Of a DNA stretch of 64,000 nt, positions 18,444 through 26,998 are shown piece after piece. Positions within the stretch are counted from its first letter, which is position 1; every line of letters starts with the position of its first letter. Where the stretch lies: assembly GCF_016888125.1 (NCBI RefSeq), contig NZ_JACSWA010000469.1, positions 24,113 through 88,112 on the forward strand. Reading direction: 5' to 3'. The translations under genes and the position numbers were made by a program. The DNA is from Spirulina sp. CCY15215. GTDB taxonomy: Bacteria > Cyanobacteriota > Cyanobacteriia > Cyanobacteriales > Spirulinaceae. A model generated the notes under the pieces. The model searched no databases. It was not told where the DNA came from and was given only the letters and a program-made list of their open reading frames with translations.

Positions 18444-18767
18444 TTATCCTTCATTCTCATTTACACCGGGAGAAGAACGATAAAGCGCATCAAGTTTTTC
18501 TCTCGCTTCTTCTACATCAACCGATCGCATGACTAATAAGGGTTCGTTAATGGGTTTACCATTACTATCAAACAATTCCGGATGGGTAATAGAAGCCCTA
18601 CGAGTTGCAGGCTGAGGCGTAGATGTATTAGATGTGTTATTTTCTAAGCCTAGATGGGGGAGGCTGCGATTAGATTCTCGACCCAATGTAAAGAGATTGC
18701 GAATCAAATTTCCGATCGCAACAAAGGCAATGACTGTAAAAGCTAGAATGTAAAGAAAATGTAACAT
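18444..18767 (-). CDS. Small membrane-anchored protein, DUF2973-like
   Basis: 107 residues starting at ATG 18767 (MLHFLYILAFTVIAF), preceded by GAGAGGT as a ribosome-binding site; the longer frame to 18956 has no support. One N-terminal transmembrane helix (residues 2-22) is followed by a Ser/Thr/Asn-rich linker and a C-terminal cytosolic or luminal segment (SITHPELFDSNGKPINEPLLVM). The pattern matches a small cyanobacteria-specific family, DUF2973, of unknown function. Confidence 0.7.
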   Translation of the reverse strand: MLHFLYILAFTVIAFVAIGNLIRNLFTLGRESNRSLPHLGLENNTSNTSTPQPATRRASITHPELFDSNGKPINEPLLVMRSVDVEEAREKLDALYRSSPGVNENEG

Positions 18768-19211
18768 TTTGTACCTCTCATTATGATTTTTTCTATGGGG
18801 GTCCTTAAATTTTTGCAATCCGGAAGAATTGATAGAATTGACAATTGAGATTGACAATTTATTCCTCTTTTGCTTGTTGTTGACTGGGTTGTGTTTTGGC
18901 TGAACCCCTTTCAGAATTTTGCTTTCTGGAGGGGTTGGGATTGATATTTTGGGCATACTACCAGTTTACTATCGGGCTGTTCAGAAATTCTCTTTTTCCC
19001 TCTTTACTGTAACAGTTTATTACATTTTCTCAGATTACAAGTTATTGCGATCGCGAGGGAGTTTTCAATCTAGGAGGCGATCGCGCAACCGTTTTGAGGT
19101 ATGATAGTAAGTTCGGGTAAAAAATTTAGGTGCAAAGCCACCAACACCCGATCGCCCTCAAAAGCGAACTTCAAGCCTGAAATTTCAAATCTAACAGGAG
19201 TAAGAAAATAA
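18768..19211. other. Intergenic region before rpsD
   Basis: 444 bases between the divergent DUF2973 gene and rpsD. It contains two HIP1-type sites and the rpsD ribosome-binding site (CAGGAGTAAG). Autoregulatory leaders are known for S4 in some bacteria, but I could not identify a conserved S4-binding structure here. No gene is called. Confidence 0.4.
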
Positions 19212-19820
19212 ATGTCTCGTTACAGAGGACCGCGTTTGCGGATTACACGACGCTTGGGAGAACTCCCAGGCTTAACCCGAAAAACCGCACGTCGCGCCTA
19301 TCCCCCCGGACAACACGGCCAAAACCGACGCAAGCGATCGGAATACGCTATTCGTCTCGAAGAAAAACAAAAACTGCGTTTTAACTATGGTATCTCGGAA
19401 AAGCAGTTAATGCGCTATATGCTACAGGCACGTCGCGCTACCGGGTCCACGGGGGAAAAGTTATTGCAATTATTGGAGATGCGTCTCGATAATACCGTGT
19501 TTCGTCTCGGTATGGCGGGAACGATCCCCGGTGCGCGGCAACTGGTCAACCACGGCCATCTTATGGTCAACGATCGCCGGGTAGATATTCCCAGCTATCA
19601 GTGTCGCCCAGGGGATGTTATTAAAGTGAGAAATCGTGATGGTTCTCGCCGTTTGGTACAAGCCAACATGGAATTTCCTGGTTTAGCAAATATTCCCAGT
19701 CATCTAGAATACGACAAGGAAAATATGACCGGGAAAGTGAATGGAATTATCGATCGCGAATGGATTGCCCTCCAGATTAACGAACTCCTTGTAGTTGAGT
19801 ATTATTCTCGGAAAATCTAA
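19212..19820 (+). CDS. rpsD: 30S ribosomal protein S4
   Basis: 202 residues, full length. It begins [20 protein letters not shown], the cyanobacterial/plastid S4 start. The S4 RNA-binding domain lies at about 90-155 ([41 protein letters not shown]). It nucleates assembly of the 30S body by binding 16S rRNA and is also involved in decoding accuracy. The gene stands alone, as usual in cyanobacteria, and is followed by an intrinsic terminator. Confidence 0.98.
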   Translation: MSRYRGPRLRITRRLGELPGLTRKTARRAYPPGQHGQNRRKRSEYAIRLEEKQKLRFNYGISEKQLMRYMLQARRATGSTGEKLLQLLEMRLDNTVFRLGMAGTIPGARQLVNHGHLMVNDRRVDIPSYQCRPGDVIKVRNRDGSRRLVQANMEFPGLANIPSHLEYDKENMTGKVNGIIDREWIALQINELLVVEYYSRKI

Positions 19821-19839
19821 GTTTATCAAAAAAAACATG

Positions 19840-19875
19840 GAGGTGTATTTTTTTGCACCTCTATTTTATTTTATT
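19840..19875 (+). terminator. rpsD: Intrinsic terminator after rpsD
   Basis: GAGGTG at 19840-19845 pairs with CACCTC at 19856-19861 around a T-rich loop, followed by TATTTTATTTTATTT. It separates rpsD from the convergent sensor kinase gene, which ends at 19871. Confidence 0.75.
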
Positions 19876-21343
19876 TTATTTGTTGAACTTTTTTGAGATT
19901 ACTATCAATTAATCGCAGGTTAACCATAAAAATACTGCCTTCTCCTTGCTTAGAACGCAGAGAAACCATTCCTCCCATCCCTTCAACGAGAGTTTTAACG
20001 ATGGATAATCCTAAACCCGTTCCTCCCGTCGTGCGGGATCGAGCCTCATCGGGACGGTAGAAGCGCTCGAAAATGCGGGTTTGTTGAGCAAGAGGAATCC
20101 CAGGACCGCGATCGCGCACCTGAATAATACCGCGATCTTTATCGCGAGAAACCGTAACTGTTACAGGGCGATCGCTGGGGGAATATTTGACTGCATTATC
20201 GATTAAATTTAATAACACTTGTTTGAGGCGATTAAAATCGGCACAGACTTCGATCAATTCGGGGCTATTTTCAAACTCGATCGCGCGATCGGGGTTATAT
20301 TGTTTCGCCATCTCAACCACTTCTGAGGCAAAATCATTGAGGAAAACGGGTTCTTTGCGAAAGTGCAGGTGTCCGCTATCAGCACGGGCGAGTTCGAGTA
20401 GGTCTTCTAGCAATTGTACCGTGCGATCGGCTTCTGAAGATGCAATAGTTAAGGCCTCTTTTTGAGGATCGGTTAAGTTACTGCCGCGCCGCAAGGTACT
20501 TTGTAAATATCCAGAAACAATAGTGAGAGGAGTTCGCAACTCGTGAGAAACATCGCTGACAAATTCCCGTTGGTGTTCCCAGGATTCGTGAAAACGCTCA
20601 AGCATTTGATTGAAGGCGTTTTCCAGTTGGTGTAGTTCGCTGGGTGCAGAGTCGAGATAAAGTTGTTCTTTCCCTAACTGTTCTGCGGAAAAACTAGCGG
20701 TGAGTTGGCTGAATTTCTGTAGAGGTTGCAGGGATTTTTTGATGTAAAAGGCGATCGCAATAGTAATGACTCCAATGGCGATCGCGCTAACCGAAGAAAG
20801 AGTCCAAAGTAGCTTACGAAACATCTGCCGATCTACGGTAATATTGCGAGCAATGTTTATTGTTCCGACAGTGTGTGCGTCCACTTGCAAATCCCCCGCG
20901 CAAATAGCCCAATAACTCTCTCGAATGCGAAATACTTTCGGGATAGGGGTTGCTTGGCGATCGGCAACTAAAAGTAAGCGCTCTTGTCCTCCTCGTGCTA
21001 GACTCGGCGATCGTGCGATCGTACCATCGGGACGCACAACCCAAATAGAGTTTTCTTCCGTCGCAAGATAGGCGATCGCTCTCTCAATTGCCTCATCTAC
21101 GCTCATCATTTCGCTATAAATTTCTACACTTTCACTAAAGCGTTTTGCTAATTGTTCGACTTGTTTCTTATGAGAAGAGATAATTAAATAATCGAGTTTC
21201 CAAGCAATGCCCAATGTTACGCTACTAATGCCCACTACGGACATGGCTGCAATGCCAATGGTAAGCTGAAATTGCAGGGAATGAACATCAAAGCGTTGTC
21301 TAAAGTGGTTCGCAGCCTGGCGCGGCCATTGAGGAAACTGCAT
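19871..21343 (-). CDS. Membrane sensor histidine kinase (HAMP, HisKA, HATPase)
   Basis: 490 residues from ATG 21343; a TTG start at 21355 is possible. Two membrane helices (about 26-50 and 172-195) flank a periplasmic sensor of about 125 residues. A HAMP-like region (YIKKSLQPLQKFSQLT) precedes the H-box SDVSHELRTPL with the phospho-acceptor His, then the N-box LIDNAVKYSP, G1 RDRGPGIP and G2 GGTGLGLSIV. The layout and N-terminus (RQRFDVHSLQFQLT) recall the Synechocystis manganese sensor ManS; this is a memory-based suggestion only, as no response regulator is adjacent. Confidence 0.88.
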   Translation of the reverse strand: MQFPQWPRQAANHFRQRFDVHSLQFQLTIGIAAMSVVGISSVTLGIAWKLDYLIISSHKKQVEQLAKRFSESVEIYSEMMSVDEAIERAIAYLATEENSIWVVRPDGTIARSPSLARGGQERLLLVADRQATPIPKVFRIRESYWAICAGDLQVDAHTVGTINIARNITVDRQMFRKLLWTLSSVSAIAIGVITIAIAFYIKKSLQPLQKFSQLTASFSAEQLGKEQLYLDSAPSELHQLENAFNQMLERFHESWEHQREFVSDVSHELRTPLTIVSGYLQSTLRRGSNLTDPQKEALTIASSEADRTVQLLEDLLELARADSGHLHFRKEPVFLNDFASEVVEMAKQYNPDRAIEFENSPELIEVCADFNRLKQVLLNLIDNAVKYSPSDRPVTVTVSRDKDRGIIQVRDRGPGIPLAQQTRIFERFYRPDEARSRTTGGTGLGLSIVKTLVEGMGGMVSLRSKQGEGSIFMVNLRLIDSNLKKVQQIK

Positions 21344-21390
21344 GAGAAGATGCAATAAAAGTATAGATTTTCGATCTGATGCTAGCCTAA

Positions 21391-21418
21391 CTTATCATTC
21401 TGAGAAGGGAATGATAAG
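21391..21418. repeat. 10-bp inverted repeat upstream of the sensor kinase
   Basis: CTTATCATTC at 21391-21400 and GAATGATAAG at 21409-21418 form a perfect 10-bp stem with an eight-base loop. It is 48 bases upstream of the kinase start, so it could be an operator or a leader hairpin. There is no T-run. Confidence 0.5.
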
Positions 21419-21478
21419 GGAATGAGGGAACAATTCAGGTTTCAGTTACTATAAAACAAGGGTTTCAGGTCTTTCCTT

Positions 21479-21586
21479 TTACCATGAGAATTGTTTGCGG
21501 AAAAGCGATATTCTTAAGGCAATTTGAAGCAAACGAGGTTCGGGGATCGGTTCACCTTCTGCTTGCCATGCTTCCAAATATATTGC
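21479..21586 (-). pseudogene. HicB-like antitoxin C-terminal remnant
   Basis: The minus frame ending at TAA 21479-21481 reads AIYLEAWQAEGEPIPEP followed by about 18 unrelated residues. LEAW..EGEPIPEP is the typical end of the HicB antitoxin domain (pattern ...A...G..IPEP). No start codon or N-terminal half is present, and no HicA gene lies beside it. I take it as a short decayed fragment; chance similarity remains possible. The rest of 21344-21649 shows nothing else. Confidence 0.4.
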
Positions 21587-21649
21587 TATAAAAATAAACA
21601 AACAAAAAGAGACTGATATCAACCAGCCTCAACATTTCTTAAAGAGTTC

Positions 21650-22117
21650 TTATTCACCGATCGCCTTTTTGCGTTTCTGTTCCTTTTGCTTAAGTTCTTG
21701 TTCCCGTCGGAGTCGGTTCTGTACAGCCGAAATCGAAGCATCAACAGGAAAACCCGCAATAGGAATTGTTTGATATTTTCGTGCTGCTTCTAACTCCTTC
21801 AACTCCGTGTAATCTACCCAATGAATGCAGTTCACCGGACAAGTATCGATCGCCTCGCCAATGCTGTCCTCCGAGTCGCCATCTTGACGAATCACCCGCG
21901 CCCGTCCATAATCCGGCTCAATATAAAAAGTATTCGGAGACGTATGGGCGCAGTGTTTACAACCGATGCAAGTGACCTCATCGACGTAAACCCCCTTCTC
22001 TCGCAGTTTCCCGCCTAATTCTGGCTCAAAACCCGTGCGATCGGGAGCATCTCGAAAAATGCCCCCCAACTCCGGTTCAAAACCCGATCTCTCTTGAGTA
22101 GGATCGAAATCGCTCAT
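21650..22117 (-). CDS. 4Fe-4S ferredoxin of the DUF1257/DUF2997 gene set
   Basis: 155 residues. Two short N-terminal repeats (RSGFEPELGGIFRD and RTGFEPELGGKLRE) precede a ferredoxin domain: CIGCKHC (CxxCxxC) and a distal DTCPVNCIHWV supplying the fourth ligand, so one 4Fe-4S cluster is expected. The C-terminal 40 residues are charged (QELKQKEQKRKK). It is a cytosolic electron carrier whose partners are unknown. It directly abuts the DUF1257 gene (stop at 22118), and DUF2997 lies upstream. This trio is conserved in cyanobacteria. Confidence 0.85.
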   Translation of the reverse strand: MSDFDPTQERSGFEPELGGIFRDAPDRTGFEPELGGKLREKGVYVDEVTCIGCKHCAHTSPNTFYIEPDYGRARVIRQDGDSEDSIGEAIDTCPVNCIHWVDYTELKELEAARKYQTIPIAGFPVDASISAVQNRLRREQELKQKEQKRKKAIGE

Positions 22118-22504
22118 TTAAGCACTCCAGCGCTGGACAACCAAACAAATAGAACCATCTTCATTTTTCTGCTCTCGCGCTACCTGAAACCCTTGTTTTT
22201 CCGTTTCGCCAACAACGGTGTGATAAGCATAACGCTGAGTCACCTGCTTAATAAAACCTTCCACAGATAAAGGCTGTTGCCAGTATTGCAGATCGGCAAC
22301 CATTTCGTACTCTTCCCCATTCCAGCTAAAACCGATGTCGTAGTTGTTTTCTTGTTCTACGACAACTTCAGCACTCTGAGTTTTACCTTGATAACCCCGA
22401 ACAGTTTCGGGACCTTCTTTCCACTCAATATCCAAGTCAGTCAAAGCCGCTTTGAGAGAAACAAGATTGCGAATTTGGGTTTTGATATTGCTGAAATGAG
22501 ACAT
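22118..22504 (-). CDS. ycf35: DUF1257 protein (Ycf35 family)
   Basis: 128 residues starting MSHFSNIKTQIRNL, the diagnostic start of the family also found in red-algal plastids as Ycf35. Motifs: VRGYQGKTQSAEVVV, YDIGFSWNGEEYEMVADL, INQ-type segment replaced here by FIKQVTQRYAYHTV, and a C-terminal ICLVVQRW. The function is not established. A second family member is encoded at 26999, next to ycf46. Here it is co-directional with ferredoxin (1-base spacing) and DUF2997. Confidence 0.88.
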   Translation of the reverse strand: MSHFSNIKTQIRNLVSLKAALTDLDIEWKEGPETVRGYQGKTQSAEVVVEQENNYDIGFSWNGEEYEMVADLQYWQQPLSVEGFIKQVTQRYAYHTVVGETEKQGFQVAREQKNEDGSICLVVQRWSA

Positions 22505-22548
22505 ATTGTAAAGTTCCTTAATGAATAATTGAAATCAGAATTTTATGT

Positions 22549-22755
22549 AGGGGCGCAATGCTTGCGCCCAATCTGGTTTGCTTGCGCCCAATCTGGTTTG
22601 CTTGCGCCCAATGCTTGCGCCCAATGCTTGCGCCCAATGCTTGCGCCCAATCTTGCGCCCAATCTTGCGCCCAATCTTGCGCCCAATGCTTGCGCCCAAT
22701 CTTGCGCCCAATCTGGATTGCTTGCACCCCATTTGGTTTGCTTGCGTCCCCTTGC
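22549..22755. repeat. Expanded tandem repeat based on a 12/13-bp unit, inside the DUF2997-DUF1257 gap
   Basis: The stretch starts with GTAGGGGCGCAATGCTTGCG, a common cyanobacterial hairpin, and then repeats CTTGCGCCCAAT about a dozen times, with or without a leading G and with occasional CTGGTTTG or CTGGATTG inserts. The frames across it (LAPNACAQ-type patterns) are products of the repeat and are not genes. It sits between two genes of a conserved set, so it will be in the transcript. Confidence 0.9.
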
Positions 22756-22768
22756 TCATTTTGTGACC

Positions 22769-22999
22769 TTACCAATCCGTCCAAGTCGTTTGGGGATTAG
22801 TTGCTGCAACAGAATCAGAGACTTTCCCCTGTTGCTTGAGGGCGTAATAGTCTGAAGTTTTTTCCACAGACATGACCCGACCGAGTTGAGCCTCGATCGC
22901 CGCAGTGACTTCCGCGCAAGATTTGCCCAGGATTCCCGTGACTTTCTCTTGTACGCGACCGTCTGGATAAATAATAAACTCTAGGGTTTCCATGCTCAT
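22769..22999 (-). CDS. DUF2997 protein
   Basis: 76 residues from ATG 22999 (MSMETLEFIIYPDGRVQ); the frame extends to 23020 and an ATG at 22993 is also possible. The family pattern is a beta strand with YPDGRV..KV.G..G..C..VT..IE..LG. The C-terminal 15 residues (AATNPQTTWTDW) are low complexity. The function is unknown, but it is linked by conserved synteny with DUF1257 and ferredoxin, here separated from DUF1257 by the expanded repeat. Confidence 0.75.
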   Translation of the reverse strand: MSMETLEFIIYPDGRVQEKVTGILGKSCAEVTAAIEAQLGRVMSVEKTSDYYALKQQGKVSDSVAATNPQTTWTDW

Positions 23000-23202
23000 C
23001 GCTGGGGGTTGCTCCTCCAAAATGCAGATAGAGAATAGGGGGAAAAATGCGATCGCAGTTCTCTTTTTGTCTTACCCATTTTTCGGCGAAACAGTATTAA
23101 TATTTCAAGAATCTTAACAAAGTTTCGTATTAATGGAACAACTCGCCTCAATATTTTGTTAAGTTTCCCGTAACTTTTTCCGAGAGTCAAGCAATTTAAC
23201 CT

Positions 23203-23256
23203 AAAACGAGAGAATACGGGAGTGGGAGCGTCTCGCTCCCTAGTTGCGTAAATCCT
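23203..23256. repeat. Dispersed hairpin-rich element, copy B (short)
   Basis: Contains ACGAGAGAATACGGGAGTGG, then GGAGCGTCTCGCTCCC and TAGTTGCGTAAATCCT. It matches the right part of the elements at 2973-3062 and 50301-50423, with a single unexpanded tail. It lies in the 320-base gap between the divergent DUF2997 gene and the GH-like gene; the rest of that gap shows nothing recognisable. Confidence 0.65.
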
Positions 23257-23319
23257 CTAAATTAAGGATTCTTGTGGAAAATCTTTGCTTCAAAATAAAC
23301 AATTTCTCTCTAGAGATAG

Positions 23320-24552
23320 ATGCAACTTCAATTTTGGGACTGGTTTAAAAACGGTTTACTCTTGGGACTGATTGCGAGTTTGGCGATCGCCCTCTTGAAT
23401 GCCCCTATTTCTCCGCGTCCTTTACCAATAGATGCGGGGGAAGTTCGTGGTGTTTGGCTAACCAATGTCAATAGCGGCGTACTCTTTTTCCCTTGGGGTA
23501 TACAACGCGCTGTTAATACATTGGCGCAATTGCATTTTAATACTCTCTATCCCGTCGTTTGGAATCGAGGAGATACGTTTTATCCCAGTGCGATCGCCAA
23601 AGCAGCAACCGGACGCGATCGCGAACCTTTCCTCAAACTCATGCACTTGGGTTCCGATGTACTCAAAGAGGTCGTAACCCGAGGACATCAACAAGGATTT
23701 AAGGTTATTCCCTGGTTTGAATATGGTTTGATGACTCCTCAAGGTTCAGTCTTAGCTAAACGTCATCCCGACTGGTTTACGCAAACCTTAGATCGACAGC
23801 GAAAAGAATATCGCGATGCTTTTCAAGATAGCGAAGAACCCAAAAAGTCCTTTGAGTGGTTCAATAATTTATTTTCCATGCGTCAGGTGTGGTTAAACCC
23901 GTTACATCCAGAAGTGAGAAAGTTTATCAAAGGACTGATTTTAGAGGTTGTCCAAAATTATGATGTTGACGGCATTCAGATCGACGATCATTTTGGGATA
24001 CCCGTAGAAATGGGCTACGACGATTTAACCCTGCAAATCTATCAAAAGGAACATCAGGGTAAATTACCCCCCAGCAACCCTTACGACCCGCGTTGGATGG
24101 GGTGGAGAGCAAACAAAGTTACTGAGTTGATAACAGAAATTTATCAGGAAGTTAAAGCCATAAAACCCGATTGTCTTATTTCTCTGTCTCCCAATTCTCA
24201 AAGCTATTCCTATACAAATTATCTACAAAATTGGCAAGTTTGGATTGCTCGAGGTCTGATTGATGAATTAGTCCTGCAAGTCTATCGTGGCGATCGCCAG
24301 GGCTTCATTAACGAACTCTCTCAACCCCCAGTCCGTTTCGCCCAACAACATATCCCCGTCAGTATTGGCATTCTAAGCGGGGTCGTCTCCAAGCCCGTCC
24401 CTATGAATACCATTCAAGAACAAGTTCGAGAAGTCCGCGATCGCCATTTTGCTGGTGTTTCCTTCTTTTACTGGGAAAGTCTCTGGGGTTACATCGCCCC
24501 AGAATCCCCAAAACGCCGCAGACAAGGCTTTAGCGACTTATTTACCGGATGA
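23320..24552 (+). CDS. Exported or membrane-anchored glycoside hydrolase-like protein (GHL10/DUF187)
   Basis: 410 residues. An N-terminal hydrophobic segment (GLLLGLIASLAIALLNAP) acts as signal peptide or anchor. The domain begins EVRGVWLTNVNSGVLF, the GHL10 start, and forms a TIM barrel with YPVVWNRGDTFYPS, VIPWFEYGLM, VDGIQIDDHFG (acidic pair) and LVLQVYRGD. Family members are thought to hydrolyse polysaccharides, with some acting on exopolysaccharide or peptidoglycan-linked glycans. The substrate here is unknown. Confidence 0.82.
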   Translation: MQLQFWDWFKNGLLLGLIASLAIALLNAPISPRPLPIDAGEVRGVWLTNVNSGVLFFPWGIQRAVNTLAQLHFNTLYPVVWNRGDTFYPSAIAKAATGRDREPFLKLMHLGSDVLKEVVTRGHQQGFKVIPWFEYGLMTPQGSVLAKRHPDWFTQTLDRQRKEYRDAFQDSEEPKKSFEWFNNLFSMRQVWLNPLHPEVRKFIKGLILEVVQNYDVDGIQIDDHFGIPVEMGYDDLTLQIYQKEHQGKLPPSNPYDPRWMGWRANKVTELITEIYQEVKAIKPDCLISLSPNSQSYSYTNYLQNWQVWIARGLIDELVLQVYRGDRQGFINELSQPPVRFAQQHIPVSIGILSGVVSKPVPMNTIQEQVREVRDRHFAGVSFFYWESLWGYIAPESPKRRRQGFSDLFTG

Positions 24553-24688
24553 ATCTCCCCTCATTTCTCCCCGCTTTGTAAACAAATATTACAATAATGC
24601 TGTCATACTGGCTTGGCATCTTGACAGTTTCCCAAAAAGGCAATTAAGATGGCACAACATACCCGGGTAAAAACAAAACAAGCACGAG

Positions 24689-25108
24689 ATGCAAGACAAG
24701 CACAAAGTTACTCTTTATCTTCCACCAGACCTCCACCAAAGACTTAAAATCAAGTCCGCCGTGGATATTGAATCGATGTCCGCAATGGTAGAAAAGGCCG
24801 TTCTTTTTTACTTGCAGCATCCGGAAGTTATCGAACAAACCCAGGAACAAAACCAATCTTTGGAGGGAAAACAAGGGCAAACCCACCAGGTTTATCATTG
24901 TCCCGACTGTCGCTCTCCTGTCGTTCAAAGAGAGGGTGAATTGATTTCTTTAAAAAACCAAGCTGGCGTTCTCGTTAATGAAATTTCCCAGGAAATCTCG
25001 GTTGAGAAAATGCGCGAGCAGGTTAGAGGAGAACTCAATGGAGAACTCAATGAAGAACTCAATTCTCATTCTGAATCTCGGGAAGAGGAGACCTTAGTTC
25101 CTTGTTAA
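24689..25108 (+). CDS. Ribbon-helix-helix-type protein with a CxxC knuckle and repetitive acidic tail
   Basis: 139 residues. The N-terminus (KVTLYLPPDLHQRLKIKSAV, then MSAMVEKAVLFYLQHP) looks like a ribbon-helix-helix DNA-binding domain. A CPDCRSP pair follows at about residue 73, giving half of a zinc ribbon. The C-terminus contains GELNGELNEELN, a short internal repeat. An in-frame stop just upstream fixes ATG 24689 as the earliest ATG. It precedes ycf46 by 169 bases on the same strand; whether it regulates ycf46 is unknown. Confidence 0.55.
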   Translation: MQDKHKVTLYLPPDLHQRLKIKSAVDIESMSAMVEKAVLFYLQHPEVIEQTQEQNQSLEGKQGQTHQVYHCPDCRSPVVQREGELISLKNQAGVLVNEISQEISVEKMREQVRGELNGELNEELNSHSESREEETLVPC

Positions 25109-25277
25109 AGTTTCCTGTTATTTTATTTCTATTGGGTTTTTCTGTTAGAAAATAATTTCGCCCTATTAGAATCTCATTTCACTCTCATTGCCTAATATTT
25201 TTGGAGATTTTTCTAAATCTCTTTAGATCGCAAGGGGTTTGATTGTTGAGCGATCGATTACTTAAGGGTTAATCACC

Positions 25278-26816
25278 ATGAAAGAAGAATTAAGCATTCT
25301 CATCAAAGCTCAATATCCCCTAATTTATCTCGTTACTCCCGAGGAGCAGCGAGCAGAGCAGGCGATCGCCCGCATCGCTCGAACAGAAACCCAACACCAA
25401 CAGGTTTTTGTTTGGACGATGACCCAGGGGATGGTGGAATGTGGAAACGAACAGACAAACCCAGATCGGAATCAAGCGCGGAATTCAACCCGACACAATA
25501 CTGTCTCCCCAGAAGCCGCAATTAAATGGGTGATTCAGCAGGAACAGGCGGGACTATTTATATTTAAAGACTTACACGATTTTATTACAGATCCAGGCGT
25601 AAAGCGAGCATTAAGAGATGCGATCGCCTCCTTTAAAGGGACTGAGAAAATTATCATTCTCATGTCTCCCCTACAAGAAATTCCCATTGAACTCGAGAAA
25701 GAAGTCGTCGTTCTTGACTATCCCCTGCCCAATATGGCAGAACTGAATAAAGTTCTCGATCGCCACCTCAATAAAACCAAGACGAGTCGTATTACCACAG
25801 AAGTTCGCGAGAAACTACTCAGAGCGGCCCTCGGTTTAACCAAAGACGAAGCCGAAAAAGTTTACCGCAAGGCTTATGTTAAAGCCGGTCGTCTCACCCA
25901 AGAAGAAGTTGACATTATTCTTTCAGAGAAAAAACAACTGATTCGACGCAATGGCATCTTGGAATATATCGAAGAAGATGAAACCCTTGACGCGATCGGA
26001 GGTTTAGACGAGTTAAAGAAATGGCTGCGCCAACGTTCTAACGCCTTCACCGAACGAGCCAGAGAATACGGACTTCCTCAACCGAAAGGAATGCTCATTT
26101 TAGGAGTTCCAGGCTGCGGTAAATCCTTGATCGCCAAAACCACATCGCGTCTCTGGGGATTGCCCATCCTGCGCTTGGACATGGGGCGAGTGTATGATGG
26201 TTCAATGGTAGGGCGATCGGAAGCCAACTTACGCAATGCCCTCAGAACCGCCGAGTCAATTTCTCCCGCCATTCTCTTCATTGACGAACTCGATAAGTCC
26301 TTTGCAGGGGGGACGGGTTCTGCGGACTCCGATGGCGGTACATCGAGCCGAATTTTTGGCTCCTTCCTAACCTGGATGCAGGAAAAAACCTCCCCAGTGT
26401 TTGTTATGGCAACAGCAAACCGGATCGAAAGATTGCCAGGGGAATTTTTACGCAAAGGACGCTTTGACGAGATATTTTTTGTTGACCTTCCCACGCAACA
26501 AGAACGGGAAGAAATATTTAGAATTCATTTATGCAAGCGACGGGATGACATTGCACGCTTCGACCTTCCCCAACTTGCTACAATGTCCGACGGATTTTCC
26601 GGAGCAGAGATCGAGCAGGCAATTATCGCCGCCATGTACGAAGCATTCGCCCAAGATCGGGAATTCGTACAAATCGATATTATTGCGGCACTCAAAGCCA
26701 CTCTACCTCTGTCCCGAACCATGATGGAACAGGTAACTGCGCTGCGAGAATGGGCCAGACAGCGTGCCAGACCTGCCGCCACCGCCACGGCTGAATACCA
26801 GCGCATGGAGTTCTAA
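25278..26816 (+). CDS. ycf46: Ycf46-type AAA+ ATPase
   Basis: 512 residues. The N-terminal domain (about 1-215) starts MKEELSILIKAQYPLIYLVT, characteristic of Ycf46. The AAA module has Walker A (LGVPGCGKSLIAKT), Walker B (AILFIDELDKSF), sensor 1 (VMATANRIERLPGEFLRKGR with the Arg finger) and a C-terminal lid (SGAEIEQAIIAAMYEAFAQ). Ycf46 is conserved in cyanobacteria and some plastids and has been linked to regulation of photosynthesis and carbon uptake in Synechocystis. The DUF1257 gene 182 bases downstream on the same strand strengthens the Ycf46-Ycf35 association. Confidence 0.93.
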   Translation: MKEELSILIKAQYPLIYLVTPEEQRAEQAIARIARTETQHQQVFVWTMTQGMVECGNEQTNPDRNQARNSTRHNTVSPEAAIKWVIQQEQAGLFIFKDLHDFITDPGVKRALRDAIASFKGTEKIIILMSPLQEIPIELEKEVVVLDYPLPNMAELNKVLDRHLNKTKTSRITTEVREKLLRAALGLTKDEAEKVYRKAYVKAGRLTQEEVDIILSEKKQLIRRNGILEYIEEDETLDAIGGLDELKKWLRQRSNAFTERAREYGLPQPKGMLILGVPGCGKSLIAKTTSRLWGLPILRLDMGRVYDGSMVGRSEANLRNALRTAESISPAILFIDELDKSFAGGTGSADSDGGTSSRIFGSFLTWMQEKTSPVFVMATANRIERLPGEFLRKGRFDEIFFVDLPTQQEREEIFRIHLCKRRDDIARFDLPQLATMSDGFSGAEIEQAIIAAMYEAFAQDREFVQIDIIAALKATLPLSRTMMEQVTALREWARQRARPAATATAEYQRMEF

Positions 26817-26850
26817 CAGGCTTTCTCCCCTCGTTTTGAAGGGAGCAAAG

Positions 26851-26892
26851 ACTAGCAAATCGCTAGTAGTTTAACGTTAGCAAGTCGCTAAC
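26851..26892 (+). repeat. Two adjacent near-identical small hairpins between ycf46 and DUF1257
   Basis: ACTAGC-AAATC-GCTAGT (26851-26867) and GTTAGC-AAGTC-GCTAAC (26876-26892) are two six-base stems with five-base loops that look like a duplication of one hairpin. They lie in the gap between ycf46 and the second DUF1257 gene. An A-rich run follows on the + strand, so neither is a standard terminator for ycf46. A role in RNA stability or regulation is possible. Confidence 0.5.
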
Positions 26893-26998
26893 AAGCAAAA
26901 AAAAAGCTGCCTTCAGAAGCCACTCTGACGGCAAGCTCAAACTCAAAAACACATCACAAATATATCACTGTCGTTTACCTTTTCGAGAGGAAATCCAA

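Noticed and set aside
18919..19104. Short frame upstream of rpsD
   Set aside because: No family, no ribosome-binding site and arginine-rich translation through HIP1 sites.
22518..22855. Several overlapping open frames on both strands (LAPNACAQ and similar patterns)
   Set aside because: They come from the CTTGCGCCCAAT repeat being free of stop codons in many frames.
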